This document shows positions 1-7,349 of a DNA stretch of 30,652 bases, one piece after another. Each line of letters starts with the position of its first letter. The stretch's first letter is position 1. The notes beneath the pieces were generated by a model. It was not told where the DNA came from. It made no database searches and worked only from the letters and a program-made list of their open reading frames with translations. Origin of the DNA: UMGS1851 sp900555605 (GTDB lineage Bacteria; Bacillota; Clostridia; UBA1212; UBA1255); NCBI GenBank assembly GCA_902472555.1, contig CABROF010000018.1:1-30652 (forward strand), written 5' to 3'. Both the position numbers and the translations under genes were made by a program.

Positions 1-213
1 GCCGCCGTAAGTCAGAATGGTTCCCATAATGCCGGGAATCACAATTACAGGCCTCACGCCTTCCCGCGTGCTTTCCGCGTTGCCCGGTTCTGCAACCAAA
101 TAGGAATCTTTATTTGCTTCAAACATGCTGCGAAACTCCTCCGCACAGCCTCCGCCCATCAGACATACAGGCAGCAGAATCAAAAATAAAAACAAGGTAA
201 AATACTTGCGCAT
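1..213 (-). CDS. Putative lipoprotein, alpha/beta-hydrolase (lipase/esterase-like), N-terminal part only
   Basis: The gene runs off the left edge, so only the first 71 codons are visible. It starts at ATG 213 with GGAG about 10 bases upstream. The protein begins with a basic residue pair, a hydrophobic stretch (about residues 4-18) and then GGGC, which could be a loose lipobox with Cys22. After a short polar linker comes the motif PVIVIPGIMGT (about residues 58-68), the first strand and oxyanion-type loop usual in LCAT/PGAP1-like alpha/beta hydrolases. The catalytic Ser, Asp and His would lie outside the window, so activity cannot be judged. It sits downstream of rnpB on the same strand with a 155-base gap. 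I saw no convincing promoter in that gap. An alternative is a secreted protein with only a structural hydrolase fold. Confidence 0.7.
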   Translation of the reverse strand, partial: MRKYFTLFLFLILLPVCLMGGGCAEEFRSMFEANKDSYLVAEPGNAESTREGVRPVIVIPGIMGTILTYGG

Positions 214-368
214 CCGTTGACATCTCCGTTTCCGGTCCGGTCTCTGAGGGCTGCCGGGCAAAAGGCATCACAGAAAACAGTGCCGAGAGATTTTTACAAG
301 TATTTTACCCATATCATAATTTTTTATGCGATTTCAATTAGATTCTGTGCCGTGCGAAAGATATAAAA

Positions 369-713
369 TGCAAGCAGGCCGTAAGCCGGGTTCTGTCGTG
401 GATGATCATCTATCTAGACCGTACATTACTGTACGGTTCCTGCCACCTCTGAGACCGTCGGGCCAACGCAGTGTCTCATATGCGGTGTTGCTCCGGATGG
501 GGTTTACACGGCCGCCGAATTACCCCGGCGCCGGTGAGCTCTTACCTCGCCTTTTCATCCTTACACGCCTGTGCGGCATGCGGTTATTTTCTGTTGCACT
601 TTCCTTGGAGTTGCCTCCACCGGGTGTTACCCGGCACCCTGCCCTATGGAGCCCGGACTTTCCTCAGACGCGTCCTTTCGGCGCTGCGCCCGCGATCATC
701 AAGCCTGCTTGCA
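369..713 (-). ncRNA. rnpB: RNase P RNA, bacterial class A
   Basis: This is the catalytic RNA of ribonuclease P, which trims tRNA 5' ends with the RnpA protein. The conserved core is plain on the minus strand: GAGGAAAGTCCGGGCTCC near the 5' end (P3-P4 side), GTGCAACAGAAA, GAGGTAAGAGCTCACC (class A P13/P14 region), and CACGACAGAACCCGGCTTA at the 3' end. The two ends pair as a 10-bp P1 helix: 704-713 (5' strand) with 369-378 (3' strand). This fixes the limits and gives about 345 nt, normal for the family. It has its own promoter (720-748). No strong intrinsic terminator follows; there is only a weak imperfect hairpin near 258-280 with a short T run. Ends are inferred from P1 pairing and could shift by a few bases. 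Confidence 0.97.
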
Positions 714-719
714 GCAGGT

Positions 720-748
720 ATTATAACAAAAAACCGCGCTCTTCACAA
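720..748 (-). promoter_or_regulatory. rnpB promoter
   Basis: On the minus strand there is TTGTGA at 748-743, a 17-base spacer and a perfect TATAAT at 725-720. Transcription would begin about 7 bases downstream, close to 713, which is the first base of the predicted P1 helix. The -35 element lies inside the terminator hairpin of pnp. Confidence 0.85.
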
Positions 749-758
749 GCGCGGTTTT
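728..758 (-). terminator. Intrinsic terminator of pnp
   Basis: An 11-bp perfect stem (758-748 with 740-730 on the minus strand, AAAACCGCGCT/AGCGCGGTTTT) with a 7-base loop is followed by six T residues (733-728). It lies 36 bases past the pnp stop codon. The hairpin also contains the -35 element of rnpB. Confidence 0.9.
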
Positions 759-793
759 GAATCTGTCTATTTTGAGAGCCGCCGTCTGCCGAC

Positions 794-2875
794 TCAGACA
801 TCCTTGATGGACAAATCGATTCTTCCCATCTTATCCAGCCCGATGAATTTTACTTGGACGATGTCGCCTACATTCACCACATCCTCTACCTTTTCCACGC
901 GATTCTTTGCCAGCTTGGAGATGTGCACCAGGCCCTCCTTGCCCGGCAGGAACTCTACAAATGCGCCGAAATTCAAAATTCTGGTAACCTTACCCTCAAA
1001 AACGGTTCCCACCTCCAGATCACCGACGATTCCGTTGATGATCTTCATGGCCTTCTCCGCATTCTCCTGTTCGACAGTTGCAATATAAATCGTACCGTCA
1101 TCGTTGATGTCGATCTTGACGCCGGTTTCATCGATAATCCGATTGATCACTTTGCCGCCGGTTCCAATCACTTCCCGGATCTTATCCGGATCAATTTTCA
1201 TAGTAAACATTTTCGGCGCATAACGGGATACGGTTTCGCGCGGCGCGGCAATGCACGGCAGGATGATCTCATTGATAATCTGCATACGGCCCCTCTTTGT
1301 AATCTCAAACGCCTGACGAATGACTTCATAGGACAGTCCCTGCACCTTGATATCCACCTGTATGGCGGTAATTCCTTTTTCCGTCCCGGCCACCTTAAAG
1401 TCCATATCCCCGAAGAAATCCTCGATCCCCTGGATGTCCATGAATGTGATAAAGTCATTTTCATCCTCCTCATTGGTCACCAGGCCTGCTGAAATACCTG
1501 CCACCGGACGTTTAATCGGCACGCCGGCGTCCATCAGGGCCAAAGTCGATCCGCAGACGCTTCCCTGAGAGGTTGATCCGTTAGACATCAGAACCTCAGA
1601 CACAACCCGGATCGCATAAGGAAATGTTTCTTCAGAGGGAATGACCGGCTCCAGTGCCCGCTCTGCCAAAGCGCCGTGCCCGATCTCTCTGCGGCCGGGG
1701 CCGCGGGAGGTTTTCGCTTCGCCCACGCTGTATGCAGGGAAATTATAATGATGCATATAGCGCTTTGTTTCTTCTAAATCGATGCCGTCGAGCAGCTGGA
1801 TCTCAGACATAGGGCCTAATGTTACGACAGAAAGCACTTGTGTCTGTCCCCGCTGAAACAGACCGGAGCCATGGGTTCTCGGCAGCACCGCGACCTCTGC
1901 GCTGAGGGGGCGGATCTCATCGAGCCTTCTTCCGTCCACGCGCTTATGCTCTTTCAGAATATAATTTCTGACTACCGCTTTCTGAATTTTGTATAAAGCC
2001 TCTTTTATCATGCCCGTGCTGTCGGGATAGCGTTCCGCAAGGGCTTCCAGTACCTTTTTCGACAGCGCATCCACCTTGCTGTCCCGGACGGTTTTATCCA
2101 CAGCCAGAACAGCTTCTTTCATTTCATCATAAGCCAGTTCCTTTACCGCCTCATACAAATCGGCAGGAACTGCGCAGGACTGGTATTCAAATTTTGGTTT
2201 TCCGACCTGTGCCGCAATACCCTCGATAAATTCACAGATCTTTTTAATCGTGCCGTGCCCCTTGATAATGGCCTTGAGCATTTCCTCATCCGGAACCTCC
2301 TTGGCCCCTGCCTCTACCATGGTGATCTTATCCTTTGTGCCTGCCAAGGTGACGTACATCTCGCTCTTCTCACGCTGGGCAGTATTGGGGTTGATCACGA
2401 CTTCTCCGTCCACAAGGCCTAAAACAACACCGCCGATCGGTCCGTTAAAAGGAATGTCGGAAATGCATAATGCCGCAGAGGTTCCGATCATGGCGGCAAT
2501 CTCCGGTGAATTATCCTGATCTACCGACAAAACAGTATTGATCACCACGACATCGTTGCGCAGATCCTTCGGAAACAGCGGTCGAATGGGACGATCAATC
2601 ACACGGGAAGTCAGCACGGCCTTTTCAGAGGGCTTTCCCTCTCTGCGGATAAATCCGCCGGGAATTTTTCCGACAGAATAAAGCTTTTCCTCATAATCCA
2701 CACTGAGCGGGAAAAAGTCAATTCCATCCCGGGGCTCCTTAGAGGCGGTGGCGGTTGAAAGCACCACGGTATCGCCGTATTTCACCAATACGGCACCGTT
2801 TGCAAGCTGCGCCATTTTTCCAGTTTCAATGGTCAGCGTCCTCCCCGCTAATTGCATTGTAAATGATTGAAACAT
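794..2875 (-). CDS. pnp: Polyribonucleotide nucleotidyltransferase (PNPase)
   Basis: PNPase degrades RNA 3' to 5' using phosphate and is a main RNA-turnover enzyme in the cytosol. The protein has 693 residues, the normal size. It has two RNase PH-like domains (about 1-225 and 310-550), the first opening with GKMAQLANGAVLVKYGDT. A KH domain follows (about 558-621, GxxG loop as GTGG), then an S1 domain (622-693). Start ATG 2875 was chosen because AAAGGAAG lies just upstream and the protein then begins with the usual MFQSFTMQLAGR; a longer frame to 2950 has no ribosome site. It follows rpsO, the conserved S15-PNPase order, and ends in a strong terminator. A leader hairpin (2911-2957) suggests autoregulation through mRNA cleavage, as known for E. 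coli pnp; here that is inference. Confidence 0.98.
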   Translation of the reverse strand: MFQSFTMQLAGRTLTIETGKMAQLANGAVLVKYGDTVVLSTATASKEPRDGIDFFPLSVDYEEKLYSVGKIPGGFIRREGKPSEKAVLTSRVIDRPIRPLFPKDLRNDVVVINTVLSVDQDNSPEIAAMIGTSAALCISDIPFNGPIGGVVLGLVDGEVVINPNTAQREKSEMYVTLAGTKDKITMVEAGAKEVPDEEMLKAIIKGHGTIKKICEFIEGIAAQVGKPKFEYQSCAVPADLYEAVKELAYDEMKEAVLAVDKTVRDSKVDALSKKVLEALAERYPDSTGMIKEALYKIQKAVVRNYILKEHKRVDGRRLDEIRPLSAEVAVLPRTHGSGLFQRGQTQVLSVVTLGPMSEIQLLDGIDLEETKRYMHHYNFPAYSVGEAKTSRGPGRREIGHGALAERALEPVIPSEETFPYAIRVVSEVLMSNGSTSQGSVCGSTLALMDAGVPIKRPVAGISAGLVTNEEDENDFITFMDIQGIEDFFGDMDFKVAGTEKGITAIQVDIKVQGLSYEVIRQAFEITKRGRMQIINEIILPCIAAPRETVSRYAPKMFTMKIDPDKIREVIGTGGKVINRIIDETGVKIDINDDGTIYIATVEQENAEKAMKIINGIVGDLEVGTVFEGKVTRILNFGAFVEFLPGKEGLVHISKLAKNRVEKVEDVVNVGDIVQVKFIGLDKMGRIDLSIKDV

Positions 2876-2910
2876 AATTTCTTCCTTTCCGGAGACGCAA
2901 ACGGTAGCTT

Positions 2911-2957
2911 GTAGATTCTGGGTCTGAATCCTTCCGTGCTTCAGGCGCACAATCTAC
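2911..2957 (-). promoter_or_regulatory. Stem-loop in the pnp leader
   Basis: On the minus strand GTAGATT (2957-2951) can pair with AATCTAC (2917-2911), and inside it CTGAA (2928-2924 complement) with TTCAG (2944-2940 complement), giving a long interrupted stem. It lies 36 bases before the pnp start. E. coli pnp mRNA has an RNase III-cut leader stem used for autoregulation; this could be a counterpart, but no function is shown here. Confidence 0.5.
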
Positions 2958-3001
2958 TATCTACTGTCGGCTTCTCCTTTACAAATTGATATTTTATATT
3001 A

Positions 3002-3033
3002 AGAGCGGAGCCCTTGTATCAGAGTTCCGCTCT
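3002..3033 (-). terminator. rpsO-pnp intercistronic hairpin (weak terminator or processing site)
   Basis: AGAGCGGA (3033-3026, minus strand) pairs with TCCGCTCT (3009-3002): an 8-bp stem 10 bases after the rpsO stop. The following sequence is A/T rich (TAATATAAAATAT) but has no real T run, so it may let part of the transcription continue into pnp or protect the 3' end of rpsO mRNA. Confidence 0.6.
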
Positions 3034-3043
3034 CCATCACAGA

Positions 3044-3307
3044 TTATTTCCTCAGTCCAAGCTTTTCAACCAAAGAACGGTACCGCTGCATGTCGATTCT
3101 CATCAGATAGTTCAGCAGTCCTCTTCTCTGACCGACCATCATCAGCAGCCCTCTCCGGGAATGGTGGTCTTTTTTGTGTACCTTCAGGTGTTCGTTCAGA
3201 TGATTGATCCGTTCCGTCAGCAGCGCGCACTGCACCTCCGGCGAACCCGTGTCTCCCTCATGCACGGCAAACTGTGTAATGATTTCTTGTTTTCTTTCCT
3301 TTGTCAT
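3044..3307 (-). CDS. rpsO: 30S ribosomal protein S15
   Basis: S15 binds 16S rRNA in the platform of the small subunit and starts its assembly. The 87-residue protein fits the family (usually 88-89). It shows the hallmark motifs TGSPEVQ (about 21-27), the KDHHSRRGLL segment (about 46-55) and YLMRIDMQRY near the C terminus. ATG 3307 is the start: AGGAGA lies about 10 bases upstream and the protein then matches the family N terminus MTKERKQEII. It is transcribed from a clear promoter at 3392-3420 and followed by pnp. The roughly 78-base leader carries two copies of a short sequence (3331-3349 and 3362-3377). S15 represses its own mRNA in several bacteria through leader structures, so this leader is a candidate regulatory element. 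Confidence 0.98.
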   Translation of the reverse strand: MTKERKQEIITQFAVHEGDTGSPEVQCALLTERINHLNEHLKVHKKDHHSRRGLLMMVGQRRGLLNYLMRIDMQRYRSLVEKLGLRK

Positions 3308-3330
3308 AATGCATTCTCCTTTTTCATAAT

Positions 3331-3377
3331 TCCGCCGTAATCTGAGAATCGGGTCGGAGTGTCCGCCATCTGAGAAT
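3331..3377 (-). repeat. Direct repeat in the rpsO leader
   Basis: On the plus strand TCCGCC-GTA-ATCTGAGAAT (3331-3349) and TCCGCC-ATCTGAGAAT (3362-3377) share 16 bases, differing by a 3-base insertion. The ATCTGAGAAT parts are 28 bases apart. Both lie inside the transcribed leader of rpsO. This may form alternative structures or two binding sites for S15; that is inference. Confidence 0.7.
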
Positions 3378-3391
3378 ACGGTAGCTAACAG

Positions 3392-3420
3392 ATTATAGCA
3401 CAAGCTGCCGAATGTGTAAA
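3392..3420 (-). promoter_or_regulatory. rpsO promoter
   Basis: On the minus strand TTTACA (3420-3415), a 17-base spacer and TATAAT (3397-3392). It lies just downstream of the coat-gene terminator and gives a leader of roughly 78 bases before the S15 start. Confidence 0.85.
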
Positions 3421-3454
3421 GTATTTTGCACAACAGTCAACGGAACCTGCAGAT

Positions 3455-3498
3455 AAAAAAGAAGCGTGCAGTCCGAATCAATCCGGCCCGCACGCTTC
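3455..3498 (-). terminator. Terminator of the coat-protein genes
   Basis: GAAGCGTGC (3498-3490, minus strand) pairs perfectly with GCACGCTTC (3469-3461). The inner sequence can extend the stem (CCGGA/TCGGA-like), and six T residues follow (3460-3455). It lies 14 bases past the stop of the 81-aa coat protein and isolates it from the rpsO promoter. Confidence 0.92.
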
Positions 3499-3511
3499 CG
3501 GTAGACTTATA

Positions 3512-3757
3512 TTATTGAACACAGAATTTCTGCCTCACCGCGTTCACCTTGTTCTGCTCCGCCTGTTCGGTAGGATACCAGCCCTTTGCCGCCATTTTAT
3601 CGTAAAGTGTATCCTGCATGCATAACGCATCGTTCAAAGACATTTTAAATGCCTGGTGTACGTTGTCCGTTGGGGACTCGATGGTTCCATGCATGAACAG
3701 GTCGCATACACCCTTTTCAAGCAAGAGGATATCCTCCATCAAATTTTGATCATTCAT
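3512..3757 (-). CDS. CotF-like spore coat protein
   Basis: The 81-residue protein resembles the Coat_F family found in or around the spore coat of Bacilli and Clostridia. The typical pattern is visible: LLLEKGVCDLFMHGTIES (about 11-28), then VHQAFKMSLNDALCMQ (about 33-48) and KMAAKGWYPTEQA (about 54-66). It is helical and soluble with no signal peptide. ATG 3757 has GGGAGG 8 bases upstream. It is the second gene of a two-gene unit after the 57-aa gene, 20 bases away, and ends in a strong terminator. Expression in the mother cell during sporulation is expected from the family. A possible sigma-E/K-like -10 (CATAATAT) lies upstream of the pair, but its -35 is poor. In Clostridia some family members act outside spores, so the role is inferred. 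Confidence 0.88.
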   Translation of the reverse strand: MNDQNLMEDILLLEKGVCDLFMHGTIESPTDNVHQAFKMSLNDALCMQDTLYDKMAAKGWYPTEQAEQNKVNAVRQKFCVQ

Positions 3758-3777
3758 TTCTTTTACCTCCCGACAAA

Positions 3778-3951
3778 TTAAAGTAAACCGTAAAAGCGCT
3801 GAAAAATCTGCTGATGCTTTTGTACCATCTGTTCAACGCATGTTTTCAGTTCCGGATCCCGGAGCTGACTTGCGGTTTCCGACAGCTTGGTCTGAAAATA
3901 CTTCGCATGACCAAGTGCGTCTTCGATATACAATAATTCTTTACCTGTCAT
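3778..3951 (-). CDS. Small coat-associated protein (57 aa)
   Basis: This short gene encodes 57 residues starting MTGKELLYIEDALGHA and ending with an aromatic stretch (QIFQRFYGLL). The start at ATG 3951 is supported by a perfect AGGAGG 11 bases upstream. The pattern of an early DAL.H segment, a middle DPELK and a late QKHQQIF helix resembles the short partner often placed before CotF-type coat genes in Clostridia. It is predicted to be all-helical and cytosolic, with no signal peptide. It lies 20 bases before the CotF-like gene and shares its terminator. The coat role is inferred from the neighbour and general resemblance; I cannot assign a specific family name with certainty. Confidence 0.8.
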   Translation of the reverse strand: MTGKELLYIEDALGHAKYFQTKLSETASQLRDPELKTCVEQMVQKHQQIFQRFYGLL

Positions 3952-4160
3952 CTTTTCAATGCCTCCTGAATTTTATTTGCTTATAGCTTGCCTTTCTCCG
4001 CAAAATATTATGCATACAAATTCTGATCCGGAGCACGGGAAGCCGAAAAGAACGGTTTGCTTTCCTGCCCGCCCTTTCAAGCATGATATCGGATTTGCCG
4101 GAGATAATACTTTTATGACGGCCGAAACGCCGAGTCTGTTTTTCGGAGTATTTTATTCGG

Positions 4161-4826
4161 ATGAAAAAGAAAAAAAATTTTCTGTTATTCTGCATAGTGC
4201 TCTGTGCTGCCGTTTTCGCGGTCCTGTTCCTCTTGTACGGCAAACCGCTGTACGCCTTTGTGTCGGATACCAAACAATTCAAGGCTTGGATCAGATCTCT
4301 CGGCGGCTGGGGAGAAATCACATTTGTAGCGCTTCGTGCGTTGCAGACTGTAATCAAATTGATTCCGGGCGAGCCGCTGGAAATCGCCGCAGGTTATGCC
4401 TTCGGAATATGGAAGGGGCTTTTGCTGTGCATGATCGGAACACTGATCGGTTCCTTTCTGATTCTGCTGATTGCCAAAACATGGGGTACAAAGCTGGCGG
4501 AGCTGTTTATATCTCCCAAAAAGCGCTCCTCTCTTGCATTTCTGCAGGACACAAAAAGACTAAGTACAACACTGTTTATCATTTACCTGGTACCCAGTAC
4601 GCCGAAAGACCTGATTACCTATTTTATTATTTTTACCCCCATGAAGATCTCCGTCTTTTTGCTGATCACAACCCCCGCACGCATCCCCTCCATCGTCACC
4701 TCTACCTGGTGCGGCGCCGCCTTAGGAGAAAAAAAGCTGATTTGGGCCATTACGATCTATCTGCTTACATTTCTTCTCGGGATGGCCGTTCTTTTTCTTT
4801 TCAGAAAAAGACAAAAAGAAAAATAA
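4161..4826 (+). CDS. TVP38/TMEM64 (VTT/DedA-superfamily) membrane protein
   Basis: The 221-residue protein is an integral membrane protein of the VTT/SNARE-associated superfamily, members of which act in lipid scrambling or flipping and membrane homeostasis. A basic N terminus (MKKKK) precedes a first membrane segment (about 7-26). The signature IPGEPLEIAAGYAFG lies at about 68-82, followed by helices near 84-105, 137-155, 160-180 and 190-213, with a basic tail. A second conserved segment, with a Pro (VPSTPKDL) near 145-152, matches the re-entrant loop of the family. ATG 4161 gives the expected length; the upstream CGGAG is only a modest ribosome site. A GT8 glycosyltransferase follows 22 bases later, so the two are probably co-transcribed. 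The substrate is unknown. No clear promoter was found in 3952-4160. Confidence 0.9.
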   Translation: MKKKKNFLLFCIVLCAAVFAVLFLLYGKPLYAFVSDTKQFKAWIRSLGGWGEITFVALRALQTVIKLIPGEPLEIAAGYAFGIWKGLLLCMIGTLIGSFLILLIAKTWGTKLAELFISPKKRSSLAFLQDTKRLSTTLFIIYLVPSTPKDLITYFIIFTPMKISVFLLITTPARIPSIVTSTWCGAALGEKKLIWAITIYLLTFLLGMAVLFLFRKRQKEK

Positions 4827-4848
4827 ATCAAAAGGACGTGCAAAACCA

Positions 4849-5673
4849 TTGTCTGAACAAAACATATTGGTAACCATAAACGCAAACTATTTAAATCCGC
4901 TGTGCGCCATGCTGCGCTCGCTCCAGGCCGCCAGTCCTCATACAGTCTGGACCGTATATCTCGCGCATTCCTCGCTGGCCAAAGAACACATTACGCACCT
5001 GCTGGCCAATCTTGATCCCGCGCGCTGCCGGCTTGCACCGATTCGGCTTTCTCCTGCACTTTTTGCGGATGCCCCCGCAAAAAGCAGAATTCCGAAGGAG
5101 GCGTACTACCGGACGATTGCCTTCAGCTATCTGCCCGCCCATGTATCCAGAATCTTGTATCTGGATCCGGATATCATCATTTTAAATACCCTCGATGACC
5201 TATACCAAATGCCGTTGGGAGACAAGCTGATCGCCGGCGCGCCCCATCTCGGCCCGACGCTGCAGCTGGTTCTGAAATCCTGGCTGGGCATGCCTGCACA
5301 CAGCACATACATTAATTCCGGCGTATTGCTGATGAATATAGCAGGACTGCGGGCAGCATATTCAGCGGAAGATATTTTAAACCATATTCGTAAAATGAAA
5401 ACCCGGCTGCTGTTGGAGGATCAGGACGTCATCAATTCGCTGTTCGGCGGCCGGATACTTTCTATCGACCCCTATCTGTATAATTTAGATGAAAAATGCT
5501 ACCGCAGAAAGAGCAGGCCGCTGCAGAAAAATCCCATAGACCTGCTCTATGTGCGCCGGCATGTAAAAATCGTACATTATAACAGCAAGCATAAGCCCTG
5601 GAATCAAAATTATCCCGGAAAATTAGGCTGCTTTTACGAAGAATACGCCGCCGACCCATTTGATTTCTCTTAA
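4849..5673 (+). CDS. Glycosyltransferase family 8 protein
   Basis: GT8 enzymes move glucose or galactose from UDP-sugars to glycans with retention of configuration. The 274-residue protein shows the fold in order: N-terminal ILVTINANYL (about 6-14), the strand and DxD motif YLDPDII with Asp106 and Asp108 (metal and UDP binding), INSGVLLMN (about 157-165), LEDQDVIN (about 191-198) and the C-terminal HYNSKHKPW that closes the active site. The start is TTG 4849, with AAAGGA about 12 bases upstream; no ATG fits. There is no membrane segment, so it is likely cytosolic or loosely membrane-bound. It follows the TVP38-type gene by 22 bases and ends 14 bases from the convergent ABC permease. It may decorate a surface glycan or lipid; the acceptor cannot be told. 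Confidence 0.92.
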   Translation: MSEQNILVTINANYLNPLCAMLRSLQAASPHTVWTVYLAHSSLAKEHITHLLANLDPARCRLAPIRLSPALFADAPAKSRIPKEAYYRTIAFSYLPAHVSRILYLDPDIIILNTLDDLYQMPLGDKLIAGAPHLGPTLQLVLKSWLGMPAHSTYINSGVLLMNIAGLRAAYSAEDILNHIRKMKTRLLLEDQDVINSLFGGRILSIDPYLYNLDEKCYRRKSRPLQKNPIDLLYVRRHVKIVHYNSKHKPWNQNYPGKLGCFYEEYAADPFDFS

Positions 5674-5687
5674 AATGCCGTCAGTGT

Positions 5688-6299
5688 TCAAAATTCCTTT
5701 TTCCGATAAATGCGGATGGACAGCAGCATAGACAGAAAATACAGCAGAAAGGCTGCCGCAGGAAACCATACGGATATAGATTTTGAGAAAAGCGCTTCGA
5801 AATCAAACCAGGCAAACTTTTCCGCCAAAAATACCAGGATAAAGGGAATCAAAAAGGTCAGAAGCATGGCGATCCGTCCTTTTTCAACGCCGAATCGGAA
5901 GGAAATCGGAAAATTTACAGAGGTAAAAAGCAGACAGCCGCACAGCAGCGCGCCAGTTTCTGAAAGAACACTTCCGAGGGATGCGCCCATAATGATCCGT
6001 GAAATTGTAATAATACAAAAGGAAGCGGCAAACAGCAGCAGTACCAGAAGATATCTGCTGACTGCCACGGTAGCCCTGAAGACCGGCATGGTCAGCACAT
6101 ATTTATCCCATTTGGCCCGCTCATCATAAGCCATGGTACTGATCGGAAGCGTTGCGCAGAAAACCGCGCACATCGCCGCCCCCATAAGGGCAAACGAATC
6201 CGTTGCAAAACCCAGCAAAAAGTATGCGGCGAGCATCAAGAACGCAATTCTGCCCTCTTTAAAAATAATCTGAAAATCCTTCAGCAATAACCCTTTCAT
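5688..6299 (-). CDS. ABC-2-type transporter permease (YtrA-operon type)
   Basis: This 203-residue membrane protein is the likely permease partner of the ATPase at 6416-7264. It starts with MKGLLLKDFQII, a typical N terminus of small ABC-2 permeases. It then has about six hydrophobic segments, near 18-35, 41-58, 85-105, 117-133, 145-162 and 172-193, and ends with a basic RIYRKKEF. A conserved MAYDERAKWDKYVLTMP segment (about 56-72) lies between helices, as in the ABC2_membrane_5 group. ATG 6299 is preceded by AAAGGATGG; a longer frame from TTG 6320 would place that site inside the gene. There are 116 bases between it and the ATPase. It is third in the GntR operon. The exported substrate is unknown; related systems respond to cell-wall antibiotics. 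Confidence 0.9.
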   Translation of the reverse strand: MKGLLLKDFQIIFKEGRIAFLMLAAYFLLGFATDSFALMGAAMCAVFCATLPISTMAYDERAKWDKYVLTMPVFRATVAVSRYLLVLLLFAASFCIITISRIIMGASLGSVLSETGALLCGCLLFTSVNFPISFRFGVEKGRIAMLLTFLIPFILVFLAEKFAWFDFEALFSKSISVWFPAAAFLLYFLSMLLSIRIYRKKEF

Positions 6300-6415
6300 A
6301 GAAATCCCATCCTTTCTCAAGCTTTGGAGGCGGTTTGCTTCGGCCTTATGGAAATGCCCGTTTATAGATCCATGTGTGAAGCGCGCCGCTCGGTCTCAGA
6401 AGCGTCCCGCTTATC

Positions 6416-7264
6416 CTATCGCCCGGAATGCTTTACCAAAAACAGCATAATATCTTCAAGCCCTGCAGGATCAATGGCATAGCCACTCCGTAGCCGATCT
6501 CTTCTTACCAGCGCCTCAACGCCGAATTGATTTTCCCGCCGGCCCTCAATAACTGCCGGATCGATTTTGGAAAGTGTGTCTTTCCCGCATTTCAGGATGC
6601 CGTAACGCGCCTTCAGCAAATCCTTTTCTTCACTGAAAAGAATGCGTCCTCGGTGAATAAATGTAATATAATCGCTGATTTTCTCCAGGTCGCTCATAAT
6701 ATGAGAGGAAATCAGAACGGAATGACGTTCATCCTGGATAAACTCCAGAAATGTATCCAATAGCTCCTCCCGCACCACCGGATCCAGTCCGCTGGTGGCC
6801 TCGTCCAAAATCAACAGCTGGCTTTCATGGGACAGCGCTGCCGCAATGGAAAGCTTCATCTTCATGCCTCGGGAATATTCCTTTACTTTCTTTTCTACAG
6901 GCAAGCGATAACGGGACAGATAAGAGAAAAACCGCCCCTCGTCATACGTGCGGTATATATTTTTTAGAATCCGGCTGATCTCCTTGGCCGTCAGACATTC
7001 GGGGAAGCAGGCCTCATCCATGACGACGCCGATATGCTCCTTTATGGTTTTCAGTCCGCTTCGATTATCATGCCCTAAAATTGTAATGGATCCGCCGTCC
7101 CGCCGGATCAGATCCAGAATCAATTTCATGGTTGTGCTTTTTCCGGCGCCGTTTTCACCGATCAGTCCCATGATGCACCCCTGTTCAAGAGAAAAGCTCA
7201 CATCCTGCAGCTGAAAATCTTCATATGATTTCGATACATGTTCCAATTGTAAAATTTGATCCAT
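6416..7264 (-). CDS. ABC transporter ATP-binding protein
   Basis: The 282-residue ATPase powers the neighbouring ABC-2 permease. Visible motifs are the Walker A GENGAGKST (36-44), a VVMDEACF segment in the place of the Q-loop (about 80-87) that lacks Gln, a signature YSRGMKMKL (130-138) in place of LSGGQ, Walker B LLILDE (150-155) with D-loop SGLDP, and the switch His in ISSHIMSDLEKI. This pattern is usual for the YtrB/EcsA-like group. A C-terminal extension (about 215-282) follows the core. ATG 7264 was chosen because GAGG lies 6 bases upstream and the protein then starts in the usual way (MDQILQLEHV); upstream in-frame codons lack support. It is 85 bases after the GntR gene. Substrate and specificity cannot be read from the sequence. 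Confidence 0.95.
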   Translation of the reverse strand: MDQILQLEHVSKSYEDFQLQDVSFSLEQGCIMGLIGENGAGKSTTMKLILDLIRRDGGSITILGHDNRSGLKTIKEHIGVVMDEACFPECLTAKEISRILKNIYRTYDEGRFFSYLSRYRLPVEKKVKEYSRGMKMKLSIAAALSHESQLLILDEATSGLDPVVREELLDTFLEFIQDERHSVLISSHIMSDLEKISDYITFIHRGRILFSEEKDLLKARYGILKCGKDTLSKIDPAVIEGRRENQFGVEALVRRDRLRSGYAIDPAGLEDIMLFLVKHSGR

Positions 7265-7349
7265 ATGCATCCTCATCCTTTCCGTAAATGTGCCCTTTGT
7301 ATCCTGCACCGGCTTCGGCCGGCGCGGCCTCGACCCCAATGCCTCCCCA

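Noticed and set aside
214..368. Promoter for the left-edge lipoprotein gene and terminator for rnpB
   Set aside because: TTGAAA at about 328-333 has no -10 at a proper distance, and the hairpin near 258-280 is short and imperfect; neither is firm enough to list.
326..1088. Plus-strand open frames of 144 and 205 codons over rnpB and the end of pnp
   Set aside because: They cross the RNase P RNA core, have no ribosome site, and are explained as antisense frames of a structured RNA and of pnp.
3952..4160. Possible sigma-E/K promoter (CATAATAT) for the coat genes
   Set aside because: The matching -35 region is poor, so it is mentioned only as a hint.
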